Origin: Chondrus crispus
Taxonomy: Eukaryota; Rhodophyta; Florideophyceae; Gigartinales; Gigartinaceae
DNA length: 64,000 bases
Direction of reading: 5' to 3'
Assembly (NCBI RefSeq): GCF_000350225.1
Contig: NW_005179103.1
Location: 62,001-126,000, forward strand
The notes below the pieces were generated by a model, which had not been told where the DNA came from, searched no databases, and worked only from the letters and a program-made list of their open reading frames with translations. Positions within the stretch are counted from its first letter, which is position 1, and the number at the start of each line of letters is the position of its first letter. The position numbers and the translations under genes were made by a program. This document shows, piece after piece, positions 20,881-30,630 of this stretch.

Positions 20881-21040
20881 CAATTTACTGGAATGGACGG
20901 GACCTGGTCCCCGGGGGCAGTTCGCTACTCTCGCCGCCTCCCCCGCTGGCATCCCTCGCGCAATTTACTGGAATGGACGGGACCTGGTCCCCGGAGGCGG
21001 TTCGCTACTCTCACCGCCTCCCCCGCTGGCATCACTCGCG
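20881..21040. repeat. 80-bp tandem duplication, two copies
   Basis: 20881-20960 and 20961-21040 both start CAATTTACTGGAATGG and differ at only about six positions. The duplication directly follows the purine tract and borders the 3' end of the antisense ORF. Confidence 0.9.
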
Positions 21041-22865
21041 GCGTTGACGTTTGGCAGAGGGCTCCGCCCCCCGCGCCGCCGCGCTGGCGGGATCAGCGTC
21101 GACGGTACCGTACGGCCTCTTCGCGGACACCTGCTCGCTCAAGACGGCGAGGTGGTCCTGTGCCGAACGGATCCGCGCCATCGTCTCACTGCGCAGGAGA
21201 TCCACGCCAGTGTCGCGTTGGCGGATGGCGAACTGCAGGCCGGCCACCCGCGCCCTGAGCTGAGTCACCTCGACCAGCCAGGCGCGCGGACTCCAAAGCC
21301 GCCGCAAGGGTGGTCGGTGCAGGGACCCCCGCGTAGCTGCACTCCGTCTGCAGAGCGCGCAGGGCAGCCTGCGTGTCCGGGACCAAGACGGGGGCTTCGT
21401 CTGCTGGCGCCTCACTCGGGGCCCCACCGGCCGCCCCCGAGGGGGTCTGTGTCCCCGTCGCGGTCATCTCGCTGACGGGGAAGACGGCGGGGCCCGGCAC
21501 CGATCCGGTAGTCACCGCAGGGAGGTTGTCCCCCGCAGGCTCGACAGTAGGAACGTCGCGAGGGGCCCCCACCGGGGCGGGGTCCGTTACCGGCACTTCC
21601 ATGACCGGCGTTTCCGTGGCCGGCGCTGTCATGGTCACAGGCGGAGAATCCGCAGTGATCGCGTCGCCCATCGTGGGAGACGTCGAGGGACCGACTGGAA
21701 GGCCCTCTGCGAGGGCGGTGTCCCCCGGCATCAGTAGGACCGACGCTGTTGACACGGGCGGAGACCCGACGGATGGTTCGGCGGGGGTTCCGGCGGAACC
21801 AACCGCGGCGCCCCACCCGTCACCGGAGGCGATGACCGCACCGTACGACGGCGACCTGTCGTCGGGCAGGGGGTCGTACCAGCTGTCGGCCTCCGCCGAC
21901 GTACCATCCCAATGTGGCATCCGCAGGGAGCAGCCGCGGGCCCAACTGTACCACACGAAGTCGCTGCGCTCCCGGAGGGACCAGTCCAACCGTTCGGAAA
22001 AATCGAGGATGGCCTCCGCGCCAACCGGGTCGAATGACGTCCCTTCGAGGATGGCGGCCACCCCGACCGATCGGATGAGCTGCAGAAGCCCCGCCGATAA
22101 CCGGAAGAGAGAGCCTCGCTCGTCGGGTTCGTTCCCGGTCCGGCTCGCTAGGCGACGGTCTGGACACTTTGTGAAGAACGGGAGGCCGTCCCGTGCGGCG
22201 TGTAGGAAACAAAGCAACGCCAGGACGGCCCACTCCGAGAGCAGGATGGCGTCGATCAGTCAACGCATCCCGGGCGTCGCCTCTCGCCCGAAGGAACCGT
22301 CCGGCATCCACCGCGCTGCGGCATACGCCAGCACGCTGAGCGTGGATACGCAGAGGTACTGTGGAGCTTCCAGATTGCTCCAACCGTTCGGTAAGGCTGG
22401 GTATAGCTGCCCTCTGGCCCCCGTGGGCACGGCAAAGAATTCCGTCGTGTGCCCCATGTGGAGGTAGGCATCGGCGCGGCGACGCCGCAGCCGGCTCTCC
22501 TTGGGGGAATTCTCGCCCCACCGCACAAGGTTGGCCACACTGTACCACCGGTCGAACGGGCGGGGGAATGCCACCAACTGCACGTGGGGCTTAGGATCCA
22601 CGTCCCCGCCGAACCTCTCGAAGAGGTCGAACAACCGCGAATGGTACTGGTCCTCACCTGCACAGCGGATGTACAGGAGATCCGAGCGGGAATCCGCCAT
22701 CACGCGGTGGGGCACGTGGACCCAGCGGGTCCTCCAAGCGGCCGGGCGGTTGTCTTGGCGGACTCGTCCGCGAGGGGAGGGCGTGCGGATACCCCGCCGC
22801 CTGGGGATGGCCGCAAACCGAGCGGCATTGCGGAAGGCCGACCCGATGTAAGCCTCGACGGACAT
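21032..22865 (-). pseudogene. Antisense accessory ORF of the chromovirus (one stop, one frameshift)
   Basis: Reads opposite to gag-pol from an ATG at 22865. A TGA at 22260-22262 interrupts one otherwise continuous frame, and a frameshift near 21285 is needed to enter the last part (21427-21032), which holds a coiled coil (RDTGVDLLRSETMARIRSAQ) and the basic tail SAKRQRRE. The N-terminal domain has Trp/Phe/Tyr-rich patterns like the 895-aa ORF of the left element (for example EWAVLALLCFLH against EWAWSLCNAFMY). The middle is a long Pro/Ala/Thr/Val-rich linker. The frame stays open upstream of 22865 to a TAG at 23505-23507, encoding more Pro-rich sequence without an ATG. Function unknown. Confidence 0.55.
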
Positions 22866-23490
22866 CGGCGGCTGCGCCTGTGAGGGGTTGCGACCACCCC
22901 GGGGAATCCGGTGGTCTAACTCGGCCCCGGGCAGTAAACCCCGAACGGCACGAACACCCGTCCGGAGCCAGCCGGACGGCGGAGTCTCGGTCGCCGGGGG
23001 CGTGGTCGCGTACGGGTCCGGCGGTGCCGGATGGTTATCCGCTCCGGCCGCCGCCTGCCCCGCCGCTACAACCCAGTCCGGGGACCGTCTCAGTACGGTC
23101 GTCTCGCTGACTTGGGGAGCCGGGGGCTGAGCGCAGAGGGCGCGGCAGGGGACCTTGGACGGCGGTAGGGCCGGGCGAGGGAAGAACCCCCGCGCCCGAA
23201 GCCCGCACCCGGGGCGCTGCGATGCTCGTCGCGGGTCGGCCCACGGGGCCCGCCGCCAGCGCCGGGTGAAAGGTCGGTACCGGGGCGGCTGGCGCCGCAG
23301 GGAGCTGAGCCCGAGGGGGGCGACCCCGCTCGGATGATCGATTGTCCATGCGGGGAGAGGACAGGGGGGTGAGGCGAGAGGTGGAAGTGGAGGTAATGGG
23401 GTGTGTGGTGTGGGGTGATGTGGGAGAAAAGGAGAGCGTGAGGGGACCCATTGAAGCGCCAGGGGATCCGACGCGGTTAAATACCAAAAA

Positions 23491-23512
23491 CTCCATAGGC
23501 TCCCCTATGGAG
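23491..23512. repeat. Perfect hairpin, 9-bp arms, 4-base loop
   Basis: CTCCATAGG, loop CTCC, CCTATGGAG. It lies about 130 bp before the 3' LTR and overlaps the TAG that ends the upstream-open antisense frame. Confidence 0.6.
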
Positions 23513-23621
23513 TTGGCCGTAGTCCGCCCGCGCCCCTGTGGTCGGCGCGAGCTTCTCGGTACGGATGGGACACCCTGCAAGCCGGTCATGTCAACCCCCA
23601 GCCGCGACGGGGACGTGTCGC

Positions 23622-23637
23622 AAAGTAAGGAAGGGGG
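23622..23637 (+). other. Polypurine tract of the chromovirus
   Basis: AAAGTAAGGAAGGGGG ends two bases before the TGTGG of the 3' LTR, the expected place of the plus-strand primer. Confidence 0.8.
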
Positions 23638-23639
23638 TC

Positions 23640-24234
23640 TGTGGTACAATTCCACACCATGACCCCCGATGGGAGATGAGCACCGCCTGGACGGGCGGTT
23701 ACTACTGTAGCAATCGTGCACGCGCCCTCGGAAAGCGCAGTAGTACCTCCACGGCGTACACGTGGCATAACCGTCGACGCCGGTCATAGCCACGGGCACA
23801 CGTGTGCGACCCGTCGGGTAAGTAATTAGCAATTAATAGTTAATGGCACAAATTAGTCAATTTAGCACAGTAGCTGGTATACAGTACGTAACAGCTACTG
23901 TAGCGGGACAGGTGTCCTGACGTCCCACTTAGGGGTTAAGACCGGGGGCACCTGCCCCGTTCCAGTAAACGGGGGCAGACTCGCCTCCCTTCCCTTTACG
24001 GCTAATTGCTATCCCGTTCCGGTTTCCCTTGTAGTCTCAGGCTTCTAACCCGTGACCGGCCGTCCGGATCTAACACTACCGGCTGGCTGCGCGTCACCGG
24101 CCACGTGAGCCTTCCCTCTTTTCGAGTCCTTCCATACGGTTTGCGTTCGCGCGTGGGTTACCCAGCGGCGCGCGCTCCCTTACCTCTAACCCCCCTCGTT
24201 TCCGAGTGGTCGGGACGAAGGTAGTTATACCACA
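23640..24234 (+). repeat. 3' LTR of the chromovirus (595 bp)
   Basis: Nearly identical to 12388-12979; differences are single substitutions and a few small indels. Same TGTGGTA/TACCACA ends and same 10-bp-arm hairpin (23867-23876 with 23892-23901). Confidence 0.93.
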
Positions 24235-24299
24235 AAAAGCACGCCGGTGGGCGTCCGCCCAAAATGACCCCTGCAGAGTCTCGTGGGCTTCTGCGTGAG

Positions 24300-25080
24300 G
24301 CCTCGAAGGGGGAAAAAGTGCTGAAACATTAAGAAGGGAGCTAGAATTGCCGGTTTCTAAGCGCAGGGTACAGCAGATTTTATCAAGGAGCCCTCTCCTA
24401 CAGTATCAAAAGGCAAAAATAGCGCTTCCATTGACTCCAAGGCATAGAACAGTGCGTGTGAATTGGGCAAAGGAAAGAGCAGGGTGGAACATGCAGAAAT
24501 GGGGACAGGTCATCTTTTCAGACGAAAAGAAATTCAACCTCGATGGTCCTGACCGGCTCTAATACTACTGGCACGACTTGCGAAAGGAGGGAAAGGTTTT
24601 GTATCGTCGACAGATGGGAGGTGGCTCTTTAATGATATGGGGCATTTTCTGAACTTGGTACTTCAAATTTAGTGATAATTGCTGGTATGCAGAACTCTAC
24701 CATGTACACTACGACACTTGCTAACTAGTTGCTGCTTTTCGCAGAAGGAATGCACGGCAATGGATGGGTATTTCAGCAGGATAATGTCTCTATGCATAGG
24801 TCTTAAGGTAACGGAGGCATGGTTTATTGCTAACAATATTAACGTAATGAGCTGGCCCGCGCGAAGTCCCGACCTCAATCCCATTGAGAACGTTTGGGGA
24901 GTGCTCGCGCGGGCTGTCTACGCTGGTTGCCGTCAATATAACACAGTTGACGATCTAAAAACTGCAGTTCCTGAAGAATGGTCGAAATTGGACCGTAAGT
25001 ATCTGTATGGGCTTGTGAAGAGCATGCACAAGCGCTGCTTAGATGTCATCGAAGCTGGCGGCGGTAACACATCGTACTAG
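24300..25080 (+). pseudogene. Tc1/mariner-type transposase, DD34E, broken
   Basis: Fragments in at least three frames: a helix-turn-helix-like RRVQQILSRSP with RVNWAKERAGWNMQKWGQVIFSDEKKFN (first catalytic Asp), then FQQDNVSMH (second Asp), then ARSPDLNPIENVWG (catalytic Glu). Counting residues from the second Asp to the Glu across the frameshift gives 34 between them, the Tc1 spacing. A TAA at 24560-24562, a frameshift near 24648, a stop near 24727 and a frameshift near 24800 inactivate it. The N-terminal part is absent or unrecognisable because the chromovirus LTR ends at 24234. Terminal inverted repeats were not identified. Confidence 0.88.
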
Positions 25081-25698
25081 CCACTTGTTATCCTTCCGTT
25101 GGTGCGCTTCTCGTTTCAATGCTCTATAGGTCTTACACCCTCTACAGTAGCCGAAGTGGATATATATTTCAAAATAATAAAGGGATCAATGCGAAATTTT
25201 GCTCTTTTATATGCAACATAGAATCAGTGCCTTTGAGCAGTTTTTCCATTTGAATGGAACTTTGGGCACCCCAATGCATTCACCATTTGGGGGTGCTCTT
25301 TAGTTTTTTCGTGCACTGTACTGTACGATCGTCATCGCTGCTTTTCCCAGGTGCCTCTAAGGCACCCTTTATTCAACGTGACAGCCTTTACAACGGCACA
25401 CGTGCGCATTGCCACTTAGCACAAGTTGGTAACGTGGCAATAACACGATGCACAAAAAGCCAACGTGTAAGTCGTGGCCACATTGACAATGCGAGATCTA
25501 AAGTCCTTTCTGCATGAAGATTCATGAAGTTATAAACTTTCTGCATGAATAAATGAGCAAAAGGCATGTGGTAAAAGGGAGTGCCACCTGGCCAGGAGAC
25601 AGGTGGAGAGGGATGTGCACAGTATACAGTAGCGAGATCCAACAAAGCAAAAATGAAAAAATGGACTTGATATCGTTGGCGCGCCGAGCATATGAAAC
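25081..25698. other. Non-coding DNA after the transposase, with hairpins
   Basis: AT-rich and without a supported gene. A dyad at about 25263-25300 (GGGCACCCC ... GGGGGTGCTC) and a perfect one at 25350-25366 (GGTGCCT, loop CTA, AGGCACC) followed by a short T-rich stretch are present. They could be remnants of the transposon's 3' end. Confidence 0.5.
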
Positions 25699-26020
25699 TT
25701 TCATGTGTGCGGCGCGGCGCCAGCGCGTCTGCCGCACTTGTTGCAACACCGCTGCCGGCGGACGCGCTCTGCCAGCGCCAGGGGTGTGATCGGCGGCAGC
25801 GACGTCGCAAGAGTGTCCGAAGGTCGAGCAGGTCGCGCTCGACGCGGCCGCGCGCGGCGGCGGGCGCCAAGCGTGGCCCCTCGCGAGGCACGAAGAAACC
25901 AACAAAGCGGCAGTGTCGCGAGGGTCGCGTGTGTGACGCGGGCGGCGTGCTCGTGTGGTGGCGCGGCGTTTAAAGGTTGGCGACGCGGCGCCAAGCTCGT
26001 GGCGGCAATTCCTCGACGCC
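25699..26020. repeat. 322-bp direct repeat, copy 1
   Basis: Starts TTTCATGTG and ends TTCCTCGACGCC. Copy 2 is 479 bp downstream with only a few base differences. Very GC-rich and open in several frames because of composition. A transposon end or a coding exon could not be recognised. Confidence 0.9.
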
Positions 26021-26177
26021 GAGATACATATGACCACCGATCGTCACCGCGCTGCTGCAAGCAATCTGCAGGCGGCGCTGTATCGCGTCTGATACGCGCT
26101 CGCGAAAGGGCCCGGAATGCGCAACACACGCCGAGCCACGGCTTACAAAAAGTTGCAGGCATTAACGGCTACAAGCG

Positions 26178-26499
26178 TTTCATGTGCGCGGCGCGGCGCC
26201 AGCGCGTCTGCCGCACTTGTTGCAACAGCGCTGCCGGCGGACGCGCTCTGCCAGCGCCAGGGGTGTGATCGGCGGCAGCGACGTCGCAAGCGTGTCCGAA
26301 GGTCGAGCACGTCGCGCTCGACGCGGCCGCGCGCGGCGGCGGGCGCCAAGCGTGGCCCCTCGCGAGGCACGAAGAAACCAACAAAGCGGCAGTGTCGCGA
26401 GGGTCGCGTGTGTGACGCGGGCGGCGTGCTCGTGTGGTGGCGCGGCGTTTAAAGGTTGGCGACGCGTCGCCAAGCTCGTGGCGGCAATTCCTCGACGCC
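26178..26499. repeat. 322-bp direct repeat, copy 2
   Basis: Near-identical to 25699-26020, separated from it by 157 bp, and ending about 310 bp before the start codon of the SPPP-rich membrane protein gene. It could therefore be part of that gene's promoter region. The remaining 26500-26809 is C-rich leader-like DNA without its own gene. Confidence 0.9.
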
Positions 26500-26809
26500 C
26501 TCCTCCGCCGGCGCGTGTAAACCGCCCCGCAACCCTCCGCCGTCATTGGCCGCCGCACACCCTGCCCGCCTCGCCTGCGCCATGTGTAGCAATGCCGCGC
26601 TCAACGAAACCCCTGCGCGCGCATCCACGTCGGCACCGCGCCCCACCCGCCGAGCTCCTCCATTCCCGCTGCCCGCCCTTGCAATGCAACACGCTCCGCC
26701 TCACTGCTCCTAGGAGCAATGCATACTTCATCTGTCGCGCAGCCATGGCCCCTCCCCGGCCCGCGCCTCCCAATTCCCGCCTCGCACACGCCCCGACTCT
26801 TCGTCCGCT

Positions 26810-29259
26810 ATGCGCTTCGCCATCGCCGCCCTGGCCCTCCTCGCCGTCGCCCACGCGTCCTACGTCCCGGATATTCCCAATGTCGCGCCCTCGCCTCCGC
26901 CCTCGCCTCCACCCTCGCCTCCACCCTCAGCTGCCCCCTCACCTCCGCCCTCACCTCCGCCCTCACCTCCGCCCTCACCTCCACCCTCGCCTCCACCCTC
27001 AGCTGCCCCCTCACCTCCGCCCTCACCTCCACCCTCGCCTCCACCCTCAGCTGCCCCCTCACCTCCGCCCTCACCTCCGCCCTCACCTCCGCCCTCACCT
27101 CCGCCCTCACCTCCTCCCTCACCTCCGCCACCACGTCCCCCGCCGCCAACTGCCCTTCCCGCGTTTTCGCTCCGTCCCCCTGCCGCAACCGTCCTCCCCG
27201 CCGCAACCGTCCTCCCCACCGCAACCCGTGGCCCTGATCGCCGTCCCAGGCCTTCGCGCCGTCCCGGGCGGCCTCCGCGCCGTCCTAGGCCTGGCTCAAG
27301 CGATGGCTCAAGCAGTGCGGCCCCTGTCGCAAGCGCAAGCATGTTCCCAGCCTTTGTTGCAACTCCAATCGTAGATGGGACCTCTCCAGGCAGTCCCAGG
27401 CCTTCGCGCCGTCCCGGGCGGCCTCCGCGCCGTCCTAGGCCTGGCTCAGGCGATGACAAGACACCCGCAACAACTCCAAGCGTAGACGAAGAAGACTCAA
27501 GCAGTGCGGCCCCTGTCGTAAGCTCGGCCCCAAGCACGCTCCCAGAAGCAGTTGAAACTCCAATCGTAGATGGGACCTCTCCAGGCAGTCCCAGGCCTTC
27601 GCGCCGTCCCGGGCGGCCTTCGCGCCGTCCTAGGCCTGGCTCAAGCGGTGGCTCAAGCGGTGCGGCCTCTGTCGTAAGCGCGGTCCCAAGCACGGTCCCA
27701 GCCGCAGTTGAAACTCCAATCGTAGACGCCACTCCAGCGTTCTCTCTAGTCGAGCTTACGCCAGAACCCGACGTCCTCCCCGCCGACGCCCCGGAAGCCC
27801 CCTCCGAGAGCCCCGAACCCCAGGGCGACTCCGGCGGGGACCCCGCTACGACCTCCGATCCGGAGCCGGCCTTCGGTGACGACTCCGTAGAAGAGCAAAG
27901 CCCCCAGCCCGAACCCTCGCAATCAGCTGTCGACGGGGAGCCTACAGCCGGCGAAATGCTTCCTAGCCCGTCCGCCGTCGGCGAGCCAGACTCTGCCGAG
28001 CTTGACGAAGAAGGTACTGCAAAGCTCTGCGACCGCGACGTCGACCAGCCCCGCCCCGCGCTGGGAAGCTCCGCCTCCCGTTACGCATTCGCCGTCTTTG
28101 CCAGTGCGGCCAGTGTCGCGCTCGCCAACATTCTGTACAACATCGCCTCCAGCTGGGAGACCAACAGATCCCATCTCACCCTGCGCTTGGCATGCATCGT
28201 CCTGGCGAGGCTGTGCATCGTCTTCGCCGTCAAACTCTCCCTGGCCCTCGTCGCCGTCACGGTGCAGGTGCCCGGCGACGACAACGGTGCAGATGTCGGC
28301 GGCGCGTATCTGACCTGGGCGACCGCGGTCCTGTCGAGCCTGTACCATGAGAGCTTGCTCATGACCTGCATCGCGACCGGGTATGTCGTCAAGACGAAGA
28401 CCTGGTACCCCAACTTGCGCATCTATCTCAGCCCGTGGTATAGGCGCGAGCACAGTGGCGCGGCCGAGACGTTCGAGCTCCACCAGATGGAAGACTCTAC
28501 CCCGGCGGAGCTGGTGCAGACGAGGTATCGATCGCTCTCGCTGTGTCAGCGCATCAAGGGCGGGAGGATTGACAGACATCTTTTGATCTTGTCCGCCATC
28601 TTGTATATTGCGATGGAGCTGGTCACGCTTATTATTTCCCTGCTGAAGCTGCTCCAGGATTTGTCCACTGTGTCCCCGATGGAAAGCGTTTTTGTTGACG
28701 TCAATGATTGTATTGAGGCGAGGAATTGCCCGATTCGCGTCTCGGATGTAGCGAGTGAGTATTTGCTGCACTTCCGACTTCCGTACTGTTGAAGCATGCG
28801 GTGACTTTTGCCTTGGGAGAATTTGCGATACTGACCGAGTTGTTTCATCTCATTTTCTCTTCTTGCCGTGCAGTCTGTTTTGGGGCTGCGGCGGTGCAGG
28901 GAATATATCATTTAACTGAACAGCATTCTCTAGTGCCGTTACTTGCATTGATAAGCGAGTTCAGATTGACAAAGAGGAAGAATCCACGCCGAATTGTTCA
29001 AATTCTGCGATTTGTCACTGTGGGAATATTGATATTGTGGGTGACATCTTGGTTGTGCCTGCCTTTGTTGAAAAACAAGATGGAACCGCTGTATCTATTC
29101 GGGGATCTCAGCCTCTTTTGGTTTGTGATGATAGCGCCGCCGACATACAGTTCGTCGAGCTTCGCCGTCATCGCCGTCTTCTCCATCCTAATAGCTTCAT
29201 TAGGAGTTTTTTTGATCTTCCGCCTAGGAAGAGACTCCGCACGAGTTCACGAGCATTGA
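26810..29259 (+). CDS. Secreted-type membrane protein: SPPP repeats, Arg-Pro repeats, multi-span C-terminus (2 exons)
   Basis: Exon 1 is 26810-28754 and exon 2 is 28874-29259, with intron 28755-28873 (GTGAGT...CAG). The join restores one frame of 776 aa; without splicing the frame ends at 28792. Residues 1-17 are a signal peptide (hydrophobic core, AHAS end). Residues about 26-115 are SPPP and SAAP repeats like hydroxyproline-rich wall proteins. Residues about 140-310 carry three copies of a unit with RRPGRPPRRPRPGS and ETPIVDGTSPGS. An acidic Pro/Glu/Asp-rich linker follows, then from about residue 424 some seven hydrophobic segments. No family was recognised for the membrane part. The strongly basic ectodomain could contact anionic wall galactans; that is inference. 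Confidence 0.75.
28755..28873 (+). other. Intron, 119 bp
   Basis: Donor GCGA|GTGAGT and acceptor CCGTGCAG|TCTG with a T-rich tract before it. The join makes an ATC codon and continues directly into a hydrophobic frame, which supports splicing. Confidence 0.8.
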
Positions 29260-30630
29260 TCACTTTGTTGACTTTGCTCCAGTATTTATTGCTATTTAAA
29301 AATGTAGAGATTTCGCTACCTGAAGTTTACGACCCGAAAGGGTTTTGACGAACAGCTTCGCGTCAATTTGTATATACTGTATCTGAAGCCCGTGCACTAT
29401 GCCAGAATACGTTGCCTGTGGAAGTGACTTTTACACTACAGCGTTGCGGTAAGACATGTAACTCTTCGCTTCCTTTTTTCGCGAGAAACGTACGGCTGAG
29501 AAGTGAAGAAAGGATGGCATGCGACGTATGTACTACACCACATATCGACTGTATATATTGTAGGTTACCGTAACGAGAAGAGGCATACACTTCATGTTTT
29601 AAGCTTGCTCTTTTGCGCATACTGTACTACTGTACAGTATTCCTCAATTTTCGCAGCTCTCAATTCCACTTCGATAGCTTCCAAGTGCAACTCGGAAACT
29701 CCGAAAAGCTGTATTTCTAATTAATTTATCCAAAACACATAGCAACAGGCAAAAGCGTCTATTTCTTCAAAATATTTTGTTGTGTCCACATAAAGCCCTC
29801 GGCATGCCTTTTTTCCGTTCTAGCTTGACTGCGTATGCCTGCAGAACCATTTCCTCTACTTGAGCGTTTGGTATAGAAATATTTTCTACATTTCGTTTTT
29901 CTTTTAACCTGCTCTCAGCTTCCGTCCTTCGAGCTAGAGGGCGCCCCTAAGCTGCTCTAAACATTTTCCGAGCCACTCTGATAAAAACATCCGAACTTGG
30001 CCAAAAGCTTTCCATTGCAATGAAACACAATTGCTGCCGTAAGTTTGGTTTTTATCCTCTCTCTGACATTAGTCAAGAACAGTCCCATCATGGACATCAA
30101 TCGTTGATTTTCATGTGCTCCACTCTGGTGCCTTGTGTTGTGGATAAAAAAAATACATATAACCTCATGGCAGTCCGCAGGGACTGGATCGTCTCTGCGC
30201 CATGTGAAGGCTCTAGTGACATAGAGATATCCGATGCCTCCGTACATAGATTCAAAATTGAATAACCCAGCAGTGCTTGAACTTCAGTTTTATTGACATT
30301 TTAGATCATATCATCCGAAGGGGCCTACTATATGCAGAGCGATAAACCATATTTAGCCTGTTATGACAGTTTTTGACGTCGAAGTAGACGTCCATTTTTT
30401 GAATTCTGCAGGCCTCGAGGGCAAGAAACTCGTAGCATTTAGCTTGGTAGCCACATAGTTGCGGTCTTCTCCCAAACAAGAAATCTTCAAAGCGATAACC
30501 GCAGTGCACATATCCTAGGAAATCTACTATCGTGTTGAAATCATTCAAGATTCTTCTAGAGCTATAATTTCATGCATGTGAAGTCGTCGGCAACTTCGAC
30601 TTGATGCTCTGGGCTTTCGCCAACTTTAAT
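29260..30630. other. Intergenic region, no gene supported
   Basis: AT-rich. Small open frames of 60-95 codons occur on both strands (for example 30306-30548 minus, 80 codons) but none shows a known motif or compositional sign of coding. It contains the 3' ends of the membrane protein gene and of the minus-strand GH36 gene, so untranslated regions and polyadenylation signals are expected here. Confidence 0.6.

Larger units (their letters stand above)
22866..23639. other. Region between antisense ORF start and 3' LTR
   Basis: No independent gene recognised. On the minus strand the frame of the antisense ORF is open back to 23504, rich in Pro, Ala and Arg like the N-terminal part of the 895-aa ORF, so the original start may have been further upstream and lost. 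A hairpin lies at 23491-23512 and the polypurine tract at 23622-23637. Confidence 0.5.
12388..24234 (+). mobile_element. Ty3/gypsy chromovirus, 11.8 kb, near complete but decayed
   Basis: Two direct LTRs (12388-12979 and 23640-24234, about 593 bp, nearly identical) bound gag, protease, RT, RNase H, integrase and chromodomain in that order, which is the Ty3/gypsy order. A chromodomain after integrase marks a chromovirus. A further ORF lies antisense between pol and the 3' LTR. Flanks are AGCAA on the left and AAAAG on the right, so no target-site duplication is seen; it may have been lost by recombination or mutation. Stops in gag and pol and several frameshifts make it non-autonomous now, while the LTR similarity suggests a fairly recent insertion. 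Confidence 0.92.

Noticed and set aside
26184..27374. 396-codon plus-strand frame overlapping the SPPP gene
   Set aside because: It runs through the 322-bp repeat and reads the SPPP repeats in another frame as HLRPHLRP-type runs; the 26810 frame has a signal peptide, membrane segments and a matching intron.
26860..27732. 290-codon minus-strand frame, Gly/Glu-rich
   Set aside because: A shadow of the SPPP and Arg-Pro repeats of the plus-strand gene; repeats keep all frames open.
27923..28771. 282-codon minus-strand frame opposite the membrane domain
   Set aside because: No domain; it mirrors the coding strand of the membrane gene, and the plus-strand frame explains the hydrophobic segments and the intron.
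30306..30548. 80-codon minus-strand frame downstream of the GH36 gene
   Set aside because: No motif, and it lies where the 3' untranslated region of the GH36 gene or spacer is expected.
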